From contig NZ_PYJN01000005.1 in NCBI RefSeq assembly GCF_003025035.1, positions 248,001 through 312,000 on the forward strand: a DNA stretch of 64,000 nucleotides, written 5' to 3'. Source of the stretch: Rhizobium sp. SEMIA4064 (GTDB lineage: Bacteria > Pseudomonadota > Alphaproteobacteria > Rhizobiales > Rhizobiaceae). The notes under the pieces are model-generated. The model made no database searches and was not told the origin of the DNA. It saw nothing but the letters and a program-made list of their open reading frames with translations. Of the stretch, positions 26,950 to 35,355 are shown piece by piece (within the stretch, counting starts at the first letter, position 1; every line of letters begins with the position of its first letter). A program made the translations under genes and the position numbers.

Positions 26950-26997
26950 AACCGGCATGCAGGATCAGGCTAACCGCGGTCTTCACCGTATGGGTAC

Positions 26998-27005
26998 TCT
27001 AGGCC
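26998..27005. repeat. Right copy of IS66 target-site duplication
   Basis: TCTAGGCC directly after the right end, identical to 24150-24157. Confidence 0.92.
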
Positions 27006-27049
27006 TCGCCGTCAAAACTGTGCGCACCTCACATCAAGATCGCACCTAT

Positions 27050-27265
27050 TCAATCGTGCCCACGCCCTCGATATGTCGTTGGAACGCCAGCCGCTTCATG
27101 GCATTGCGCGAGAGTTTCCAGCCAGGCTGCCAGTCCATCCGGCACTTTGGCATTCCCCACTTCCATGGCTTCCACCCACGACAGATCGCATTGCAGGGCA
27201 CTTGCCAAATTGATCGGCGTCCAACGGATATGCAAAAGGCATTCAGAAAAGCGTTCTGGGGTCAT
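27050..27265 (-). CDS. Small helix-turn-helix-like protein
   Basis: 71 residues. SECLLHIRWTPINLASALQCDLSWVEAMEVG has the spacing of a Cro/XRE-type HTH where an operator-binding helix would be CDLSWVEAM, followed by a helical tail (AAWLETLAQCHEA). GGAGG lies before the ATG at 27265. It sits between the IS66 element and the abortive-infection-like gene, transcribed in the same direction as the latter. Similar very short proteins recur in rhizobial genomes; function unknown. Confidence 0.65.
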   Translation of the reverse strand: MTPERFSECLLHIRWTPINLASALQCDLSWVEAMEVGNAKVPDGLAAWLETLAQCHEAAGVPTTYRGRGHD

Positions 27266-27610
27266 GAATATCCTCCGCGATAGCGTTCACGGTGTCAGAG
27301 GGTAGTGCGAAGTCAAGCGGCACAGGTAGCTTACTTTTGAAACTGTAGGCTTAATCGCAACACTGTCGCCATAGTTCAAAAGAACTTCCGTCCACATAAC
27401 AATTTGATTCTATCGAAGAAAAATGGTGTGAGCACGACCTTTAATAAAAAAGCCGCAGCTTGGCACTATGACTAGTTGGTGCATGTCATCACGCCGTCTC
27501 TGGTATATCTTTTCTCTCTCGCACAATGGCTTTAGCCACCTAAGTCCCCCGCCGCTATTCCCTATCGTACATGCCTGCTCGCCCAAATTCGTCGTAGTCG
27601 CGGCTCATCA
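27266..27610. other. AT-rich intergenic stretch in the accessory zone
   Basis: 345 bp with clearly lower GC than the core genes. I see no supported frame, RNA gene or strong dyad; it holds the promoter of the small HTH gene and the 3' flank of the AbiJ-like gene. Confidence 0.5.
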
Positions 27611-28549
27611 CTATGGCAAAGCTCTTTCAGCCGTCGTCAGGAAGACTAATGTTGAAGCTGTCATATGCAACATGTAAGCCGTGATCTCGTCAGGGACTTC
27701 TGTGGGTGTCGACCCTTGCCCATGACCAGCAAGCTTATTCCTGCCTGTCGGTACACTACTTTCGAGGAGGCTTCTAAGAGAGGAAAGCTGTGTCTGCCAA
27801 AATGAAGGAACGAGCCCTTTGTCGAACATTACGGCGATAAGGTCTTTTGCCCCGCCTTTGGGATCGTAAGCCCACCTTCGTTTGTCACAAATAGCCTTCA
27901 TGGTGCTCTCGAAAGCTTTTAGGCAGTCAACCAGCGCTTCCTTGTTGTTCCCATCCTTGTAGTGTTCGTATGCGTTGATGAACTCTTCGTGGGGTCCACG
28001 GTACTCCCTTGTGTTCAGGAGATTTAAAGCAGGTTTCACAGCCTCAGCATGAAGGAGTTGGGAATCGACCCGGATAATCTCACCGTCCACGAACTGGTAA
28101 CCGACCCCATTTTCTTTGAAACGCTCGTTCAGCTCTTCAATGGCTCCGTCACAGATTTGACCACCACTTGATCCATGAATGTAATCCCGCTGACGTGCGA
28201 CCAAATCAACAGCGCGAAAGCTTATTTCAACAACGTCGAGGCATTGCTCCACGTTCTCAACTCGCAGCAAAAAATCAAAAAGCTCCTTTCCATAAGAAAC
28301 TCCGTATCTGTCATTTGTTGGTGGCAAATAAAACAAGCCATACTCTCTGCATAGCCCCTCAACTATTGTTTTGTATGTTTCGTTGACTTGAGGTTCTTGA
28401 TATCTTTCTCCCGGATTTCCTAGTGCTTCACTTATTATATGGACGATCTGCACTCGAAGCTTAGGGGGGATTGAAGTGTAGGTGTAAACATCCGGGACCT
28501 CTCCCCTCAATTGGCTTTGTCGTTTTGAAAATAAGCCCCACACGGCCAT
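27611..28549 (-). CDS. AbiJ_NTD4 / STM4504-CBY_0614 family putative abortive-infection protein
   Basis: 312 residues. The N-terminus (FSKRQSQLRGEVPDVYTYTSIPPKLRVQIVHII) matches the AbiJ N-terminal domain 4 family; the C-terminal half (about 170-310) is helical and ends with RNKLAGHGQG, an R-x5-H pattern at R270/H276 of the HEPN RNase kind also seen in Abi C-terminal domains. The predicted job is RNA cleavage that halts growth during phage infection. Codon use is more AT-rich than in neighbours, and it sits between an IS66 copy and a tRNA gene, consistent with transfer. No antitoxin-like partner other than the small HTH protein is visible. Family match from memory; function inferred. Confidence 0.78.
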   Translation of the reverse strand: MAVWGLFSKRQSQLRGEVPDVYTYTSIPPKLRVQIVHIISEALGNPGERYQEPQVNETYKTIVEGLCREYGLFYLPPTNDRYGVSYGKELFDFLLRVENVEQCLDVVEISFRAVDLVARQRDYIHGSSGGQICDGAIEELNERFKENGVGYQFVDGEIIRVDSQLLHAEAVKPALNLLNTREYRGPHEEFINAYEHYKDGNNKEALVDCLKAFESTMKAICDKRRWAYDPKGGAKDLIAVMFDKGLVPSFWQTQLSSLRSLLESSVPTGRNKLAGHGQGSTPTEVPDEITAYMLHMTASTLVFLTTAERALP

Positions 28550-28852
28550 TGCGAACCTCTACCCTGATTCCCGAGTTGTGTAGAGATTCAGTCAGATTCA
28601 ACCAAAAGAGTCGAGAGCAACCCTCGTCTGGAAACAGCATAATTTCTCTGAGAAAATCTCGGGGTGCTATACACTAAGGCACTAGACCCCTGAACCCCTG
28701 AACCCCCCAGTACCCCGTCGAGGACATTCGTGGTGGGAGGGAATGCTTTTGAGCTTTGCTATTCTCTGTTGGAGGTTCTGCCCGTCATCACGCCATAAAC
28801 TTTCGGGTCCACCCTCGAATCAGCGCCATCTCATTCTATTCTCATTACACAG
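28550..28852. other. Intergenic region upstream of the AbiJ-like gene
   Basis: About 300 bp with no supported gene; contains the C-run cluster at 28687-28716 and presumably the AbiJ-like gene promoter. Confidence 0.5.
28687..28716 (-). repeat. Four-run G-quadruplex motif (minus strand)
   Basis: On the minus strand, runs of 4, 6, 4 and 4 G are separated by the 4-base loops TACT, TTCA and TTCA. This fits a strict four-layer quadruplex rule. It lies 138 bases upstream of the AbiJ-like start on its coding strand. Confidence 0.75.
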
Positions 28853-28877
28853 ATGCCGCTTTAGCTCAGTCGGTAGA
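28853..28877 (+). repeat. Inverted 25-bp fragment of the tRNA-Thr 5' half
   Basis: Identical over 25 bases to the tRNA-Thr 5' end including one flanking base pair (acceptor stem, D-arm, up to GGTAGA), but in the opposite orientation to the intact gene 72 bases away. It lacks anticodon and T-arms, so it is not a tRNA gene. Confidence 0.85.
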
Positions 28878-28949
28878 TGAGCGAGCTTGTCGAGCGTCGT
28901 CAGTGTTCGGAGATGCAATTGAAAATACTCAGGGAATTGCAAAGGTTTT

Positions 28950-29025
28950 TGGTGCCGCTTACGTGACTCGAACACGTGACCCCATCATTACGAATGATGT
29001 GCTCTACCGACTGAGCTAAAGCGGC
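28950..29025 (-). tRNA. tRNA-Thr (anticodon CGU)
   Basis: 76 bases including encoded CCA (28950-28952). Cloverleaf by eye: acceptor GCCGCTT/AAGCGGC, D-arm GCTC...GAGC, anticodon stem CATCA/TGATG with loop TTCGTAA (anticodon CGT in DNA), T-loop TTCGAGT. Reads leftwards, just downstream of nothing else; a common landing point for integrating elements. Confidence 0.95.
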
Positions 29026-29160
29026 ATTCCGGGGGTTCGGTATGGCCCCGCGATTTGCATGGGGCTGATACAGTCAATGCGACGAGATTTCAAGCGTTCA
29101 AATCGCTGAATGGTAAAAAAGCGGGGGGCTTGTGAAAAAGTAGCCGCGCTTCAAGGGTCC

Positions 29161-30129
29161 CTAGAGCGCCAGTCGAGCCCGTGCCTGCCGGTATTCCGCC
29201 TCTAGCCGGTCGACAAGCGTAGCCACCGGTTCGATGGCTTTGACTGCGCCGATTCCCTGGCCGGAGCCCCAAATATCCTTCCAGGCCTTGGCGCCGGTCG
29301 TTGCCGTTTCGAAATCCATCTTCGAAGGATCGGCTTCGGGCAGCTTGTCCGGGTCCATGCCGGCGGCACGGATCGAGGGCTTCAGATAGTTGCCATGTAC
29401 GCCGGTGAAAAAGTTGGAGTAGACGATATCGGCCGCCGCGCCGTCGACGATCGCCTGTTTGTAGGCTTCCGCCGCGCGCGCCTCTTCGGTGGCAATGAAG
29501 GGTGAGCCGATATAGGCCATATCCGCGCCCATCGCCTGGGCGGCCAGGATCGCGCCACCATTGGCAATTGCGCCGGCGAGCAGCAACGGCCCGTCGAACC
29601 ATTCGCGGATTTCCTGAACCAGCGCGAAGGGCGAGAGCTGGCCGGCATGGCCGCCGGCGCCCGCCGCCACGGCAATCAGCCCGTCCGCTCCCTTGCGGAT
29701 CGCCGAATTGGCATGACGGTTGTTGATGATGTCGTGCAGCACGATGCCGCCATAGGAATGCACGGCTGCATTGACCTCCGGCACGGCGCCGAGCGAGGAG
29801 ATGACGATCGGCACCTTGTATTTGACGCAGAGCATCAGATCGTGTTCCAGCCGCTTGTTCGACGCATGGACGATTTGATTGACGGCAAAGGGAGCCGATG
29901 GACGGTCGGGATGCGCGGCGTCGTGGGCGGCGAGATCCTCCGTGATCATCGCCAGCCATTCGTCCAACTGGCTCTCCGGCCGGGCGTTCAATGCTGGAAA
30001 CGAACCGACGACGCCGGCCTTGCATTGGGCCAGCGTCAATACCGGATGCGAGATGATGAAAAGGGGCGAGGCCACGACCGGCAGCCGCAGGCGCTCGGTC
30101 AGGACAGAGGGAAGGGCCATGAACATCAT
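29161..30129 (-). CDS. Nitronate monooxygenase (2-nitropropane dioxygenase-like)
   Basis: About 322 residues, TIM-barrel FMN enzyme. Landmarks: RLRLPVVASPLFIISHP at the start, the segment VNQIVH, VAAGAGGHAG (flavin phosphate region) and GADMAYIGSPFIATEEA. Oxidises alkyl nitronates or similar; rhizobial members often sit in fatty acid/amino acid breakdown regulons. The start is uncertain: ATGs at 30129, 30126 and 30120 all lack a ribosome site because a 30-bp dyad ends at 30130. It may be leaderless or start at 30120. Confidence 0.88.
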   Translation of the reverse strand: MMFMALPSVLTERLRLPVVASPLFIISHPVLTLAQCKAGVVGSFPALNARPESQLDEWLAMITEDLAAHDAAHPDRPSAPFAVNQIVHASNKRLEHDLMLCVKYKVPIVISSLGAVPEVNAAVHSYGGIVLHDIINNRHANSAIRKGADGLIAVAAGAGGHAGQLSPFALVQEIREWFDGPLLLAGAIANGGAILAAQAMGADMAYIGSPFIATEEARAAEAYKQAIVDGAAADIVYSNFFTGVHGNYLKPSIRAAGMDPDKLPEADPSKMDFETATTGAKAWKDIWGSGQGIGAVKAIEPVATLVDRLEAEYRQARARLAL

Positions 30130-30159
30130 CCGTTTGACGTTTACGAAAACGTCAAACGG
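30130..30159. promoter_or_regulatory. Perfect 13-bp-arm palindrome abutting the nitronate monooxygenase start
   Basis: Arms CCGTTTGACGTTT and AAACGTCAAACGG around ACGA, ending one base before the ATG. It contains the TTGACGT half-site also found upstream of fadD at 14835. A bound repressor here would block initiation directly. The rest of the gap to 30464 has purine-rich and short CAATAG repeats but no gene. Confidence 0.75.
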
Positions 30160-30464
30160 ATAGCAGATGTCCGCCGGGAGGGGAAGATGGGGAAGAGGCA
30201 GGCAGCAGGCAATGGGCGGCGGAGGCATTCGGCAATAGGCAATAGTGATAACCTATCCGCGCTCACGCTTCCTACTGCCTCACCTGCCACCCCATTTGTG
30301 TCGTCTTTGCCATTTATCCCCGCCGGAGTGTTCGCGGGTTCTTTGGAGAGACTTGCACATTGCTGGTCAGGGCGTTACCGAATTCGGTTAGCGAATGGTA
30401 AAGAAATGGTCGTCTTGCCAGTAGAGTATGCGAGCGCATCGCGAGTGAGAGTAAAGGACCTGAT

Positions 30465-31700
30465 GTGAGCGGATTAGAAACGGCTATCAGAAGCGCGTTG
30501 GAGCGATCCGATCGCGCCAATCCGGAAATCCGGGCTCGCATCTATCAATCGGCGCGACAGGCGCTTGAAGCCGGACTTCGCAAGCAGGACATTACCGACA
30601 TCGGCATTATTTCGGCTCAGCGCCAACGCCTTGAAGCGACCATCCGGGCGATCGAGGGTGAAGAGCGTGCCCGCCCGCCGGAGATGCCCGTGACCCCTGA
30701 GGTGGAACCGCCTCATGTGCCTCCAGCGGCGCCGCAACAGCGGGCGCCCCAACCGACGCAGCAGCGTCAGGAGCCTGTGATGAGCGTTCGCGGCGAGACG
30801 CGCGATCGTCCCGCTGCCCCTCAAGCCTCTGTTCCTGTCGAGCCCGCTGCACCGGAAGGCGATTTGGGCGACATGCGCGCTGGCCCGGCCGATCATCTCG
30901 GCGCCGATAGCGATGAACATCAACTAGTTGCCGCGCCGACCGCAACGCGGTCGATGAATTTCAAGCCCGAGCGCGCCGCCGTTCGCCGCAAGCCGCGCAA
31001 GTTCTTCTCGCGCCTGCTGGTCTTCTGCATCCTGCTCGCCTTTCTTGGCGTCGGTGCCTGGTGGATCAAGACCTCGGGCGTGTTCATGACGGCGGCGCAG
31101 CGCGACACCAGCGTTCCCAATCCGCCGGCGCATGTCGATTCCCAGGATTTCAACGGCAGCAACAATGCCGATGATACATCTGATGACGAGGACAATAGCG
31201 GGCCGCCTGCTAATCCGGGGCTGGCGACGATCGACCCGCAGAACAACTTCTCGGCGGAGTGGATCGAAATTTTCAAGCCGACCGACTTGGCAAAGGTCGT
31301 AAGCGGCGCGCAGGCCAAGGCCGAGAGCGTCTCGGAGAACGAAGGTCCGGCCGTGCGCCTGACCTCTCAGGCCAGCGGTCCCGATGGCAACGCGTCGGTC
31401 GAAGTGCCGGCAAACGTGCTGCAGCAATTGGCCGGCAAATCGTCGACCATCGCGCTCACACTGCAGTCCACCTCGGATACGCCGACGCAGATCACTGTCG
31501 AGTGCGATTTCGGCTCCCTCGGCAGTTGCGGGCGTCATCGCTTCGACGTCACCCGTCAGAAGACCGATGCGCTGTTCCAGGTCCGTTATGATCGCTCGTT
31601 GGCGCCGACTGCGCCCGGCCATCTCATCATCAACAGCGATGTGGACGGCAAGGCGCGCGGCATCAATATCTACGCCATCCGCGTCCTGCCGGGACAATAA
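30465..31700 (+). CDS. Single-span membrane protein of unknown function
   Basis: 411 residues. About 60 residues of helical N-terminus (ETAIRSALERSDRANPEIRARIYQSARQALE), a Pro/Gln/Ala-rich linker to residue 165, a basic anchor (RRKPRKFFSR) and one membrane helix (LLVFCILLAFLGVGAWWI) at about 182-203, then a roughly 200-residue periplasmic part with an Asp-rich stretch and a beta-rich domain containing two cysteines (VECDFGSLGSCGRH). GTG start, AAGGA eight bases upstream. Conserved hypothetical in Rhizobiaceae as far as I recall; role unknown. Confidence 0.75.
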   Translation: MSGLETAIRSALERSDRANPEIRARIYQSARQALEAGLRKQDITDIGIISAQRQRLEATIRAIEGEERARPPEMPVTPEVEPPHVPPAAPQQRAPQPTQQRQEPVMSVRGETRDRPAAPQASVPVEPAAPEGDLGDMRAGPADHLGADSDEHQLVAAPTATRSMNFKPERAAVRRKPRKFFSRLLVFCILLAFLGVGAWWIKTSGVFMTAAQRDTSVPNPPAHVDSQDFNGSNNADDTSDDEDNSGPPANPGLATIDPQNNFSAEWIEIFKPTDLAKVVSGAQAKAESVSENEGPAVRLTSQASGPDGNASVEVPANVLQQLAGKSSTIALTLQSTSDTPTQITVECDFGSLGSCGRHRFDVTRQKTDALFQVRYDRSLAPTAPGHLIINSDVDGKARGINIYAIRVLPGQ

Positions 31701-31718
31701 GGCTGGGTTGCATTCTGC

Positions 31719-32600
31719 CTATTTGATGACATGCAATCCCATGCCAAGGATCTTGTCGTCGATCTCGCCGATCGCCTTTTCGTCCCTGCCGTCATAGTCG
31801 AGCGTCAGCAGAATATGACGGATGAGGTTGAGGCGGGCGCGGCGCTTGTCGTTGGCGTGGATCACCGTCCATGGCGCGTAGTCCACATGCGTCTCCTTCA
31901 GCATGCGGTCGCGCTTCTCGCTATAGTCCTTCCATTTGCTCAGTGCAGCGATATCCATCGAGGAGAGCTTCCAGACGGCGCGCGGATCGTGGCGCCGATC
32001 GTGAAAGCGCTTGAGCTGCATTTCCCGGCCGATATCGAGGTAGAATTTGAAGAAGTAAATGCCGTCCTGGACGATGAGCTTTTCCATATGCGGGGTCTGC
32101 TTCAGGAATAGCTCGTATTGCTCGTGCGTGCAGAAGCCCATGACCGGCTCGACGCCGGCGCGGTTATACCAGGAACGATCGAACAGCACGAATTCGCCGG
32201 CTGTCGGGAACTGGGCGACATAGCGTTGGAAATACCATTGCCCAGCCTCGCGATCGGTCGGCTTTGTCAACGCTACGGCGCGCGCGAGGCGGGGGTTCAT
32301 ATGGGCCGACGTTGCGGCGATCGAACCGCCCTTGCCGGCGGCGTCGCGTCCCTCGAAGAGCGCCATTACCCGCTTGCCGGTCGCCTGCAGCCAGAACTGT
32401 ACCTTGATGAGCTCGATCTGCAGCTTTTCCAGCTCTTCCAGATATTCTTCTTCCTTCAGCTTCTTCTTGTAAGGAAAGCCTGCGGAAGCAAGCGCCTCGT
32501 CTTCGATCCAGTCCGGCAGCACGGGGTCATCGACATCGAAAATGCGCGTCTTGCCATGAATATCCAATTCCACCGCCCGGCTTTTCACGTCCTCTGCCAT
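31719..32600 (-). CDS. ppk2: Polyphosphate kinase 2
   Basis: 293 residues, class I PPK2. Uses polyphosphate to phosphorylate nucleoside diphosphates (or the reverse). Walker [11 protein letters not shown], the lid/Walker B region [19 protein letters not shown] and the C-terminal [15 protein letters not shown] are all present. It is convergent with the membrane protein gene and shortly precedes the phosphate regulon, which fits a phosphate-storage theme although no Pho box is evident before it. Confidence 0.93.
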   Translation of the reverse strand: MAEDVKSRAVELDIHGKTRIFDVDDPVLPDWIEDEALASAGFPYKKKLKEEEYLEELEKLQIELIKVQFWLQATGKRVMALFEGRDAAGKGGSIAATSAHMNPRLARAVALTKPTDREAGQWYFQRYVAQFPTAGEFVLFDRSWYNRAGVEPVMGFCTHEQYELFLKQTPHMEKLIVQDGIYFFKFYLDIGREMQLKRFHDRRHDPRAVWKLSSMDIAALSKWKDYSEKRDRMLKETHVDYAPWTVIHANDKRRARLNLIRHILLTLDYDGRDEKAIGEIDDKILGMGLHVIK

Positions 32601-32840
32601 GTCCGCTGCTCCTCCGAAATTTACGCCGTCTTAACCATATCTGCCGGTGCGGCAAAAAAGCCTCATGGGCAAGTTGGGTCATTTATCCAGTATTTTCAAG
32701 CCCTTTGCCGGCCTCATCCTTCGCCGGCTACATTTATTGCGGTAAGCCGCGGGCTTCTGTGGATAGAGCCGAAAACTTCTGTCATGAATCCCCGCTAAGA
32801 CGCGGAGTCTTGGATTCCGCTATGAGAGGCGAAGGGACGG

Positions 32841-34103
32841 GTGCAATTGGAAGACGAATGGTCATTCCTTGGTAGGCTGGCTGCAAGGCTGCGGCAGGAG
32901 ATCGCCATCCTCATTCTTGCGACGCTGATCGCCGTTATGGCGCTCGTCGAAGGTATCAATGCTGCCGTCATCTTGTGGATGTGGGTCGTCGTTGTCATCG
33001 TCGCGCTGATCCGCCGGCCGCTGACCGCGCAGATTGCGCCGCCGACGCTCGTCGAGCCAGCGCCCACCGATCCGGAAGCCTTGCTTCGCACGGTATTCTC
33101 CGGCCTCGCCGCGCTCGACATGCCGGTGCTGATCATCGACCGCGAGGCCTCCGTCCTGGTGCAGAATGCCGCCGCGGAGAAGGCATTCGGCGCCTTTCCG
33201 CTCAATGCTCACATCTCCGCCAAGCTGCGCTCCCCCGGCGTGCTCGACATGGTGCGCGAGACGATCACCACCAACACGCCGAACCAGATCGAGCATTCCG
33301 AGCGTCTGCCGTCCGAGCGCGTCTATATCGTCCGCATCGCGCCGGTCGAGCTGCCGGAGACCGACATCGAGCCCGGCACCTTCTTCGTGCTGTCTTTCCG
33401 CGATATCTCCGAGCTCCGGCATATCGACCGCATGCGCTCCGATTTCGTTGCCAATGCCAGCCATGAGCTGCGCACACCGCTCGCCTCGCTCCGTGGTTTC
33501 ATCGAAACCATTCAGGGGCCGGCCAAGGCGGATCCAAAGGCGCAGCAGCGTTTCCTGGGCATCATGTTCGACCAGACGACGCGCATGAGCCGGCTGGTCG
33601 ACGATCTCCTGTCGCTGTCGCGGCTGGAGCTGAAGTCGCATATCGCGCCGGATCAGAAAGTCGACCTCGTGCCGTTGCTCGGCCATGTCCGCGACGCGCT
33701 GCTGCCGCTTGCCGACGACCTCGACGTCACCATCAATCTGCATCTGCCTCCCGGCAAGGTGGAGGTGCTGGGCGATCGTGACGAATTGGTGCAGGTCTTC
33801 GAAAACCTCATCGAGAATGCCTGCAAATATGGTCAGGAAGGCAAGGTGGTCGAGGTTTCGCTCTTGAACGACTCGAGCCAGGCCGTCGAGGTCATCATCT
33901 CCGACAGGGGGCCGGGCATTCCGGCGGAACATGTGCCGCGCCTGACGGAGCGTTTCTATCGCGTCAATGTCGAGGACAGCCGCTCGAAAAAAGGCACCGG
34001 CCTCGGGCTTGCCATCGTCAAGCACATTCTCACCCGTCACCGCGCGCGACTGATCGTCAAATCGGAAGTCGGAAAGGGAACGGACTTCACGGTACGCTTC
34101 TGA
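32841..34103 (+). CDS. phoR: Phosphate regulon sensor histidine kinase
   Basis: 420 residues. Two N-terminal membrane helices (about 20-65), a PAS domain (about 85-175), HisKA with the H-box DFVANASHELRTPLASLRGF, and HATPase with N-box ENLIENACKYG, G1 SDRGPGIP and G2 GTGLGLAIVKHI. Phosphorylates PhoB when phosphate is low and interacts with PstSCAB-PhoU. GTG start after AAGGGA. The cognate regulator phoB is the last gene of the cluster, 5.7 kb downstream. Confidence 0.93.
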   Translation: MQLEDEWSFLGRLAARLRQEIAILILATLIAVMALVEGINAAVILWMWVVVVIVALIRRPLTAQIAPPTLVEPAPTDPEALLRTVFSGLAALDMPVLIIDREASVLVQNAAAEKAFGAFPLNAHISAKLRSPGVLDMVRETITTNTPNQIEHSERLPSERVYIVRIAPVELPETDIEPGTFFVLSFRDISELRHIDRMRSDFVANASHELRTPLASLRGFIETIQGPAKADPKAQQRFLGIMFDQTTRMSRLVDDLLSLSRLELKSHIAPDQKVDLVPLLGHVRDALLPLADDLDVTINLHLPPGKVEVLGDRDELVQVFENLIENACKYGQEGKVVEVSLLNDSSQAVEVIISDRGPGIPAEHVPRLTERFYRVNVEDSRSKKGTGLGLAIVKHILTRHRARLIVKSEVGKGTDFTVRF

Positions 34104-34163
34104 ACGCCTCTGTGAATCGCCTATTTTGGGCGCAACTTAATCCATAAATTTCAATTGGTTGAA

Positions 34164-34192
34164 CTGTCATAATTGTTTCACTCGCCTGACAT
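34164..34192 (+). promoter_or_regulatory. Pho box with three half-sites before pstS
   Basis: Seven-base repeats CTGTCAT (34164), GTTTCAC (34175) and CTGACAT (34186) recur exactly every 11 bp, the spacing of PhoB tandem sites. They lie about 100 bases upstream of the pstS start. Confidence 0.85.
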
Positions 34193-34289
34193 AAAAGGGC
34201 GGTGCTTTGACAGCTAAAAAAGAGATGCTGAACAGGCGGATGTCCCGTTCGCCGTCGCGCTCTTCAAAGCCTGTCAGGGAGGGTTCACC

Positions 34290-35324
34290 ATGAACACGTT
34301 GAAACTGTCTGTCATAGCGTTGGTCGTATCCGCCGCTTTCGCTGGGGGCGCCACGGCCCGCGATCAGATTCAGATTTCCGGTTCCTCCACCGTGTTCCCT
34401 TATGCCAAGATTGTTGCCGAGACTTTCGGCGAAACCTTCACCGCGTTCAAAACGCCGGTCGTCGAATCCGGTGGCTCCGGTGCCGGCCTGAAGGAATTCT
34501 GCAAGGGCGTCGGCACCGATTCCATCGATATCGCCAATTCTTCGCGCGCCATCAAGGATAGCGAACTCAAGGCCTGCAAGGCTGCCGGCGTTGCCGATAT
34601 CGAGCAGGTCAAGATCGGTTATGACGGCATCGTCTTCGCCTTCGACAAAAGCAATCCCGACATGAAATTCGTGCCCGCCGATCTCTACAAGGCGCTGGCC
34701 GCCGAAGTTGTGGTGAGCGGCAAGCTGGTTCCCAATCCCTATAAGAAATGGTCGGAGATCAATCCGGCCCTGCCGGGTTTTGAGATTGCAGCCTATATTC
34801 CGGGCGAGAAGCATGGCACGCGCGAGGTCTTCGAAGAGAAGGTGCTCGCTGCCGGCTGCAAGGAGTCCGGTGCGCTTGATGTCATCAAGGCAACCGTCTC
34901 CGATCCAGATCAGCAGACCAAGAAATGCATTGCGGTGCGCAAGGACGGCGTAGCGGTCGATATCGATGGCGATTATCCCGAGACGCTCGCCCGCATCGAC
35001 GCCAACAAGCACGGCGTCGGCGTCTTCGGCCTCTACTTCTATCAGAACAATGCCGACAAGCTGAAGGTCGCGACCGTGAGCGGCATCGTGCCGTCGGGCG
35101 AGACCATCGCCAACGGCACCTATCCAGTGTCACGGCCGCTGTTCTTCTACGTCAAGAAGGCGCATCTCGGCGTCATTCCGGGCCTGAAGGAATATGTCGA
35201 GTTCTTCACGAGCGATCAAATGATCGGACCGGACAGCGCCCTGGCCGAATACGGCCTGGTGCCGGCGCCGGATTCCGAGCGCGACCAGATCCGCAAGGAT
35301 TTCGCGGACGGTAAGATCATGTGA
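34290..35324 (+). CDS. pstS: Phosphate ABC transporter, periplasmic binding protein
   Basis: 344 residues. Signal peptide MNTLKLSVIALVVSAAFAGG up to about residue 23, then the PstS phosphate-contact loops ISGSSTVFPYA and VESGGSGAGLKEFC. Binds Pi in the periplasm and delivers it to PstCA. GGGAGG before the ATG. First gene of the PhoB-controlled run pstS-pstC-pstA-pstB-phoU-phoB. Confidence 0.95.
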   Translation: MNTLKLSVIALVVSAAFAGGATARDQIQISGSSTVFPYAKIVAETFGETFTAFKTPVVESGGSGAGLKEFCKGVGTDSIDIANSSRAIKDSELKACKAAGVADIEQVKIGYDGIVFAFDKSNPDMKFVPADLYKALAAEVVVSGKLVPNPYKKWSEINPALPGFEIAAYIPGEKHGTREVFEEKVLAAGCKESGALDVIKATVSDPDQQTKKCIAVRKDGVAVDIDGDYPETLARIDANKHGVGVFGLYFYQNNADKLKVATVSGIVPSGETIANGTYPVSRPLFFYVKKAHLGVIPGLKEYVEFFTSDQMIGPDSALAEYGLVPAPDSERDQIRKDFADGKIM

Positions 35325-35355
35325 TGGCGTAAGGACTGCCCGTCGGGGAATAGGA

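Larger units (their letters stand above)
24158..26997 (+). mobile_element. Complete IS66-family insertion sequence (2840 bp)
   Basis: Left end GTAACCCCACGGTGGGGG (from 24158) and right end read inward GTACCCATACGGTGAAGA (from 26997) are imperfect terminal inverted repeats beginning GTA and sharing ACGGTG. Exact 8-bp duplications flank both ends. Inside are tnpA, tnpB, tnpC with normal lengths and no frameshift, plus a fourth gene before the right end. Nothing suggests inactivation. I could not recognise a coding gene interrupted at the target. Confidence 0.95.

Noticed and set aside
28687..28716. C-run repeats as a CRISPR or tandem-repeat array
   Set aside because: Repeat unit is 8 bases and occurs only two or three times; no spacers.
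30176..30200. G-rich tract as a second quadruplex
   Set aside because: Only three runs of three or more G; the fourth is GG.
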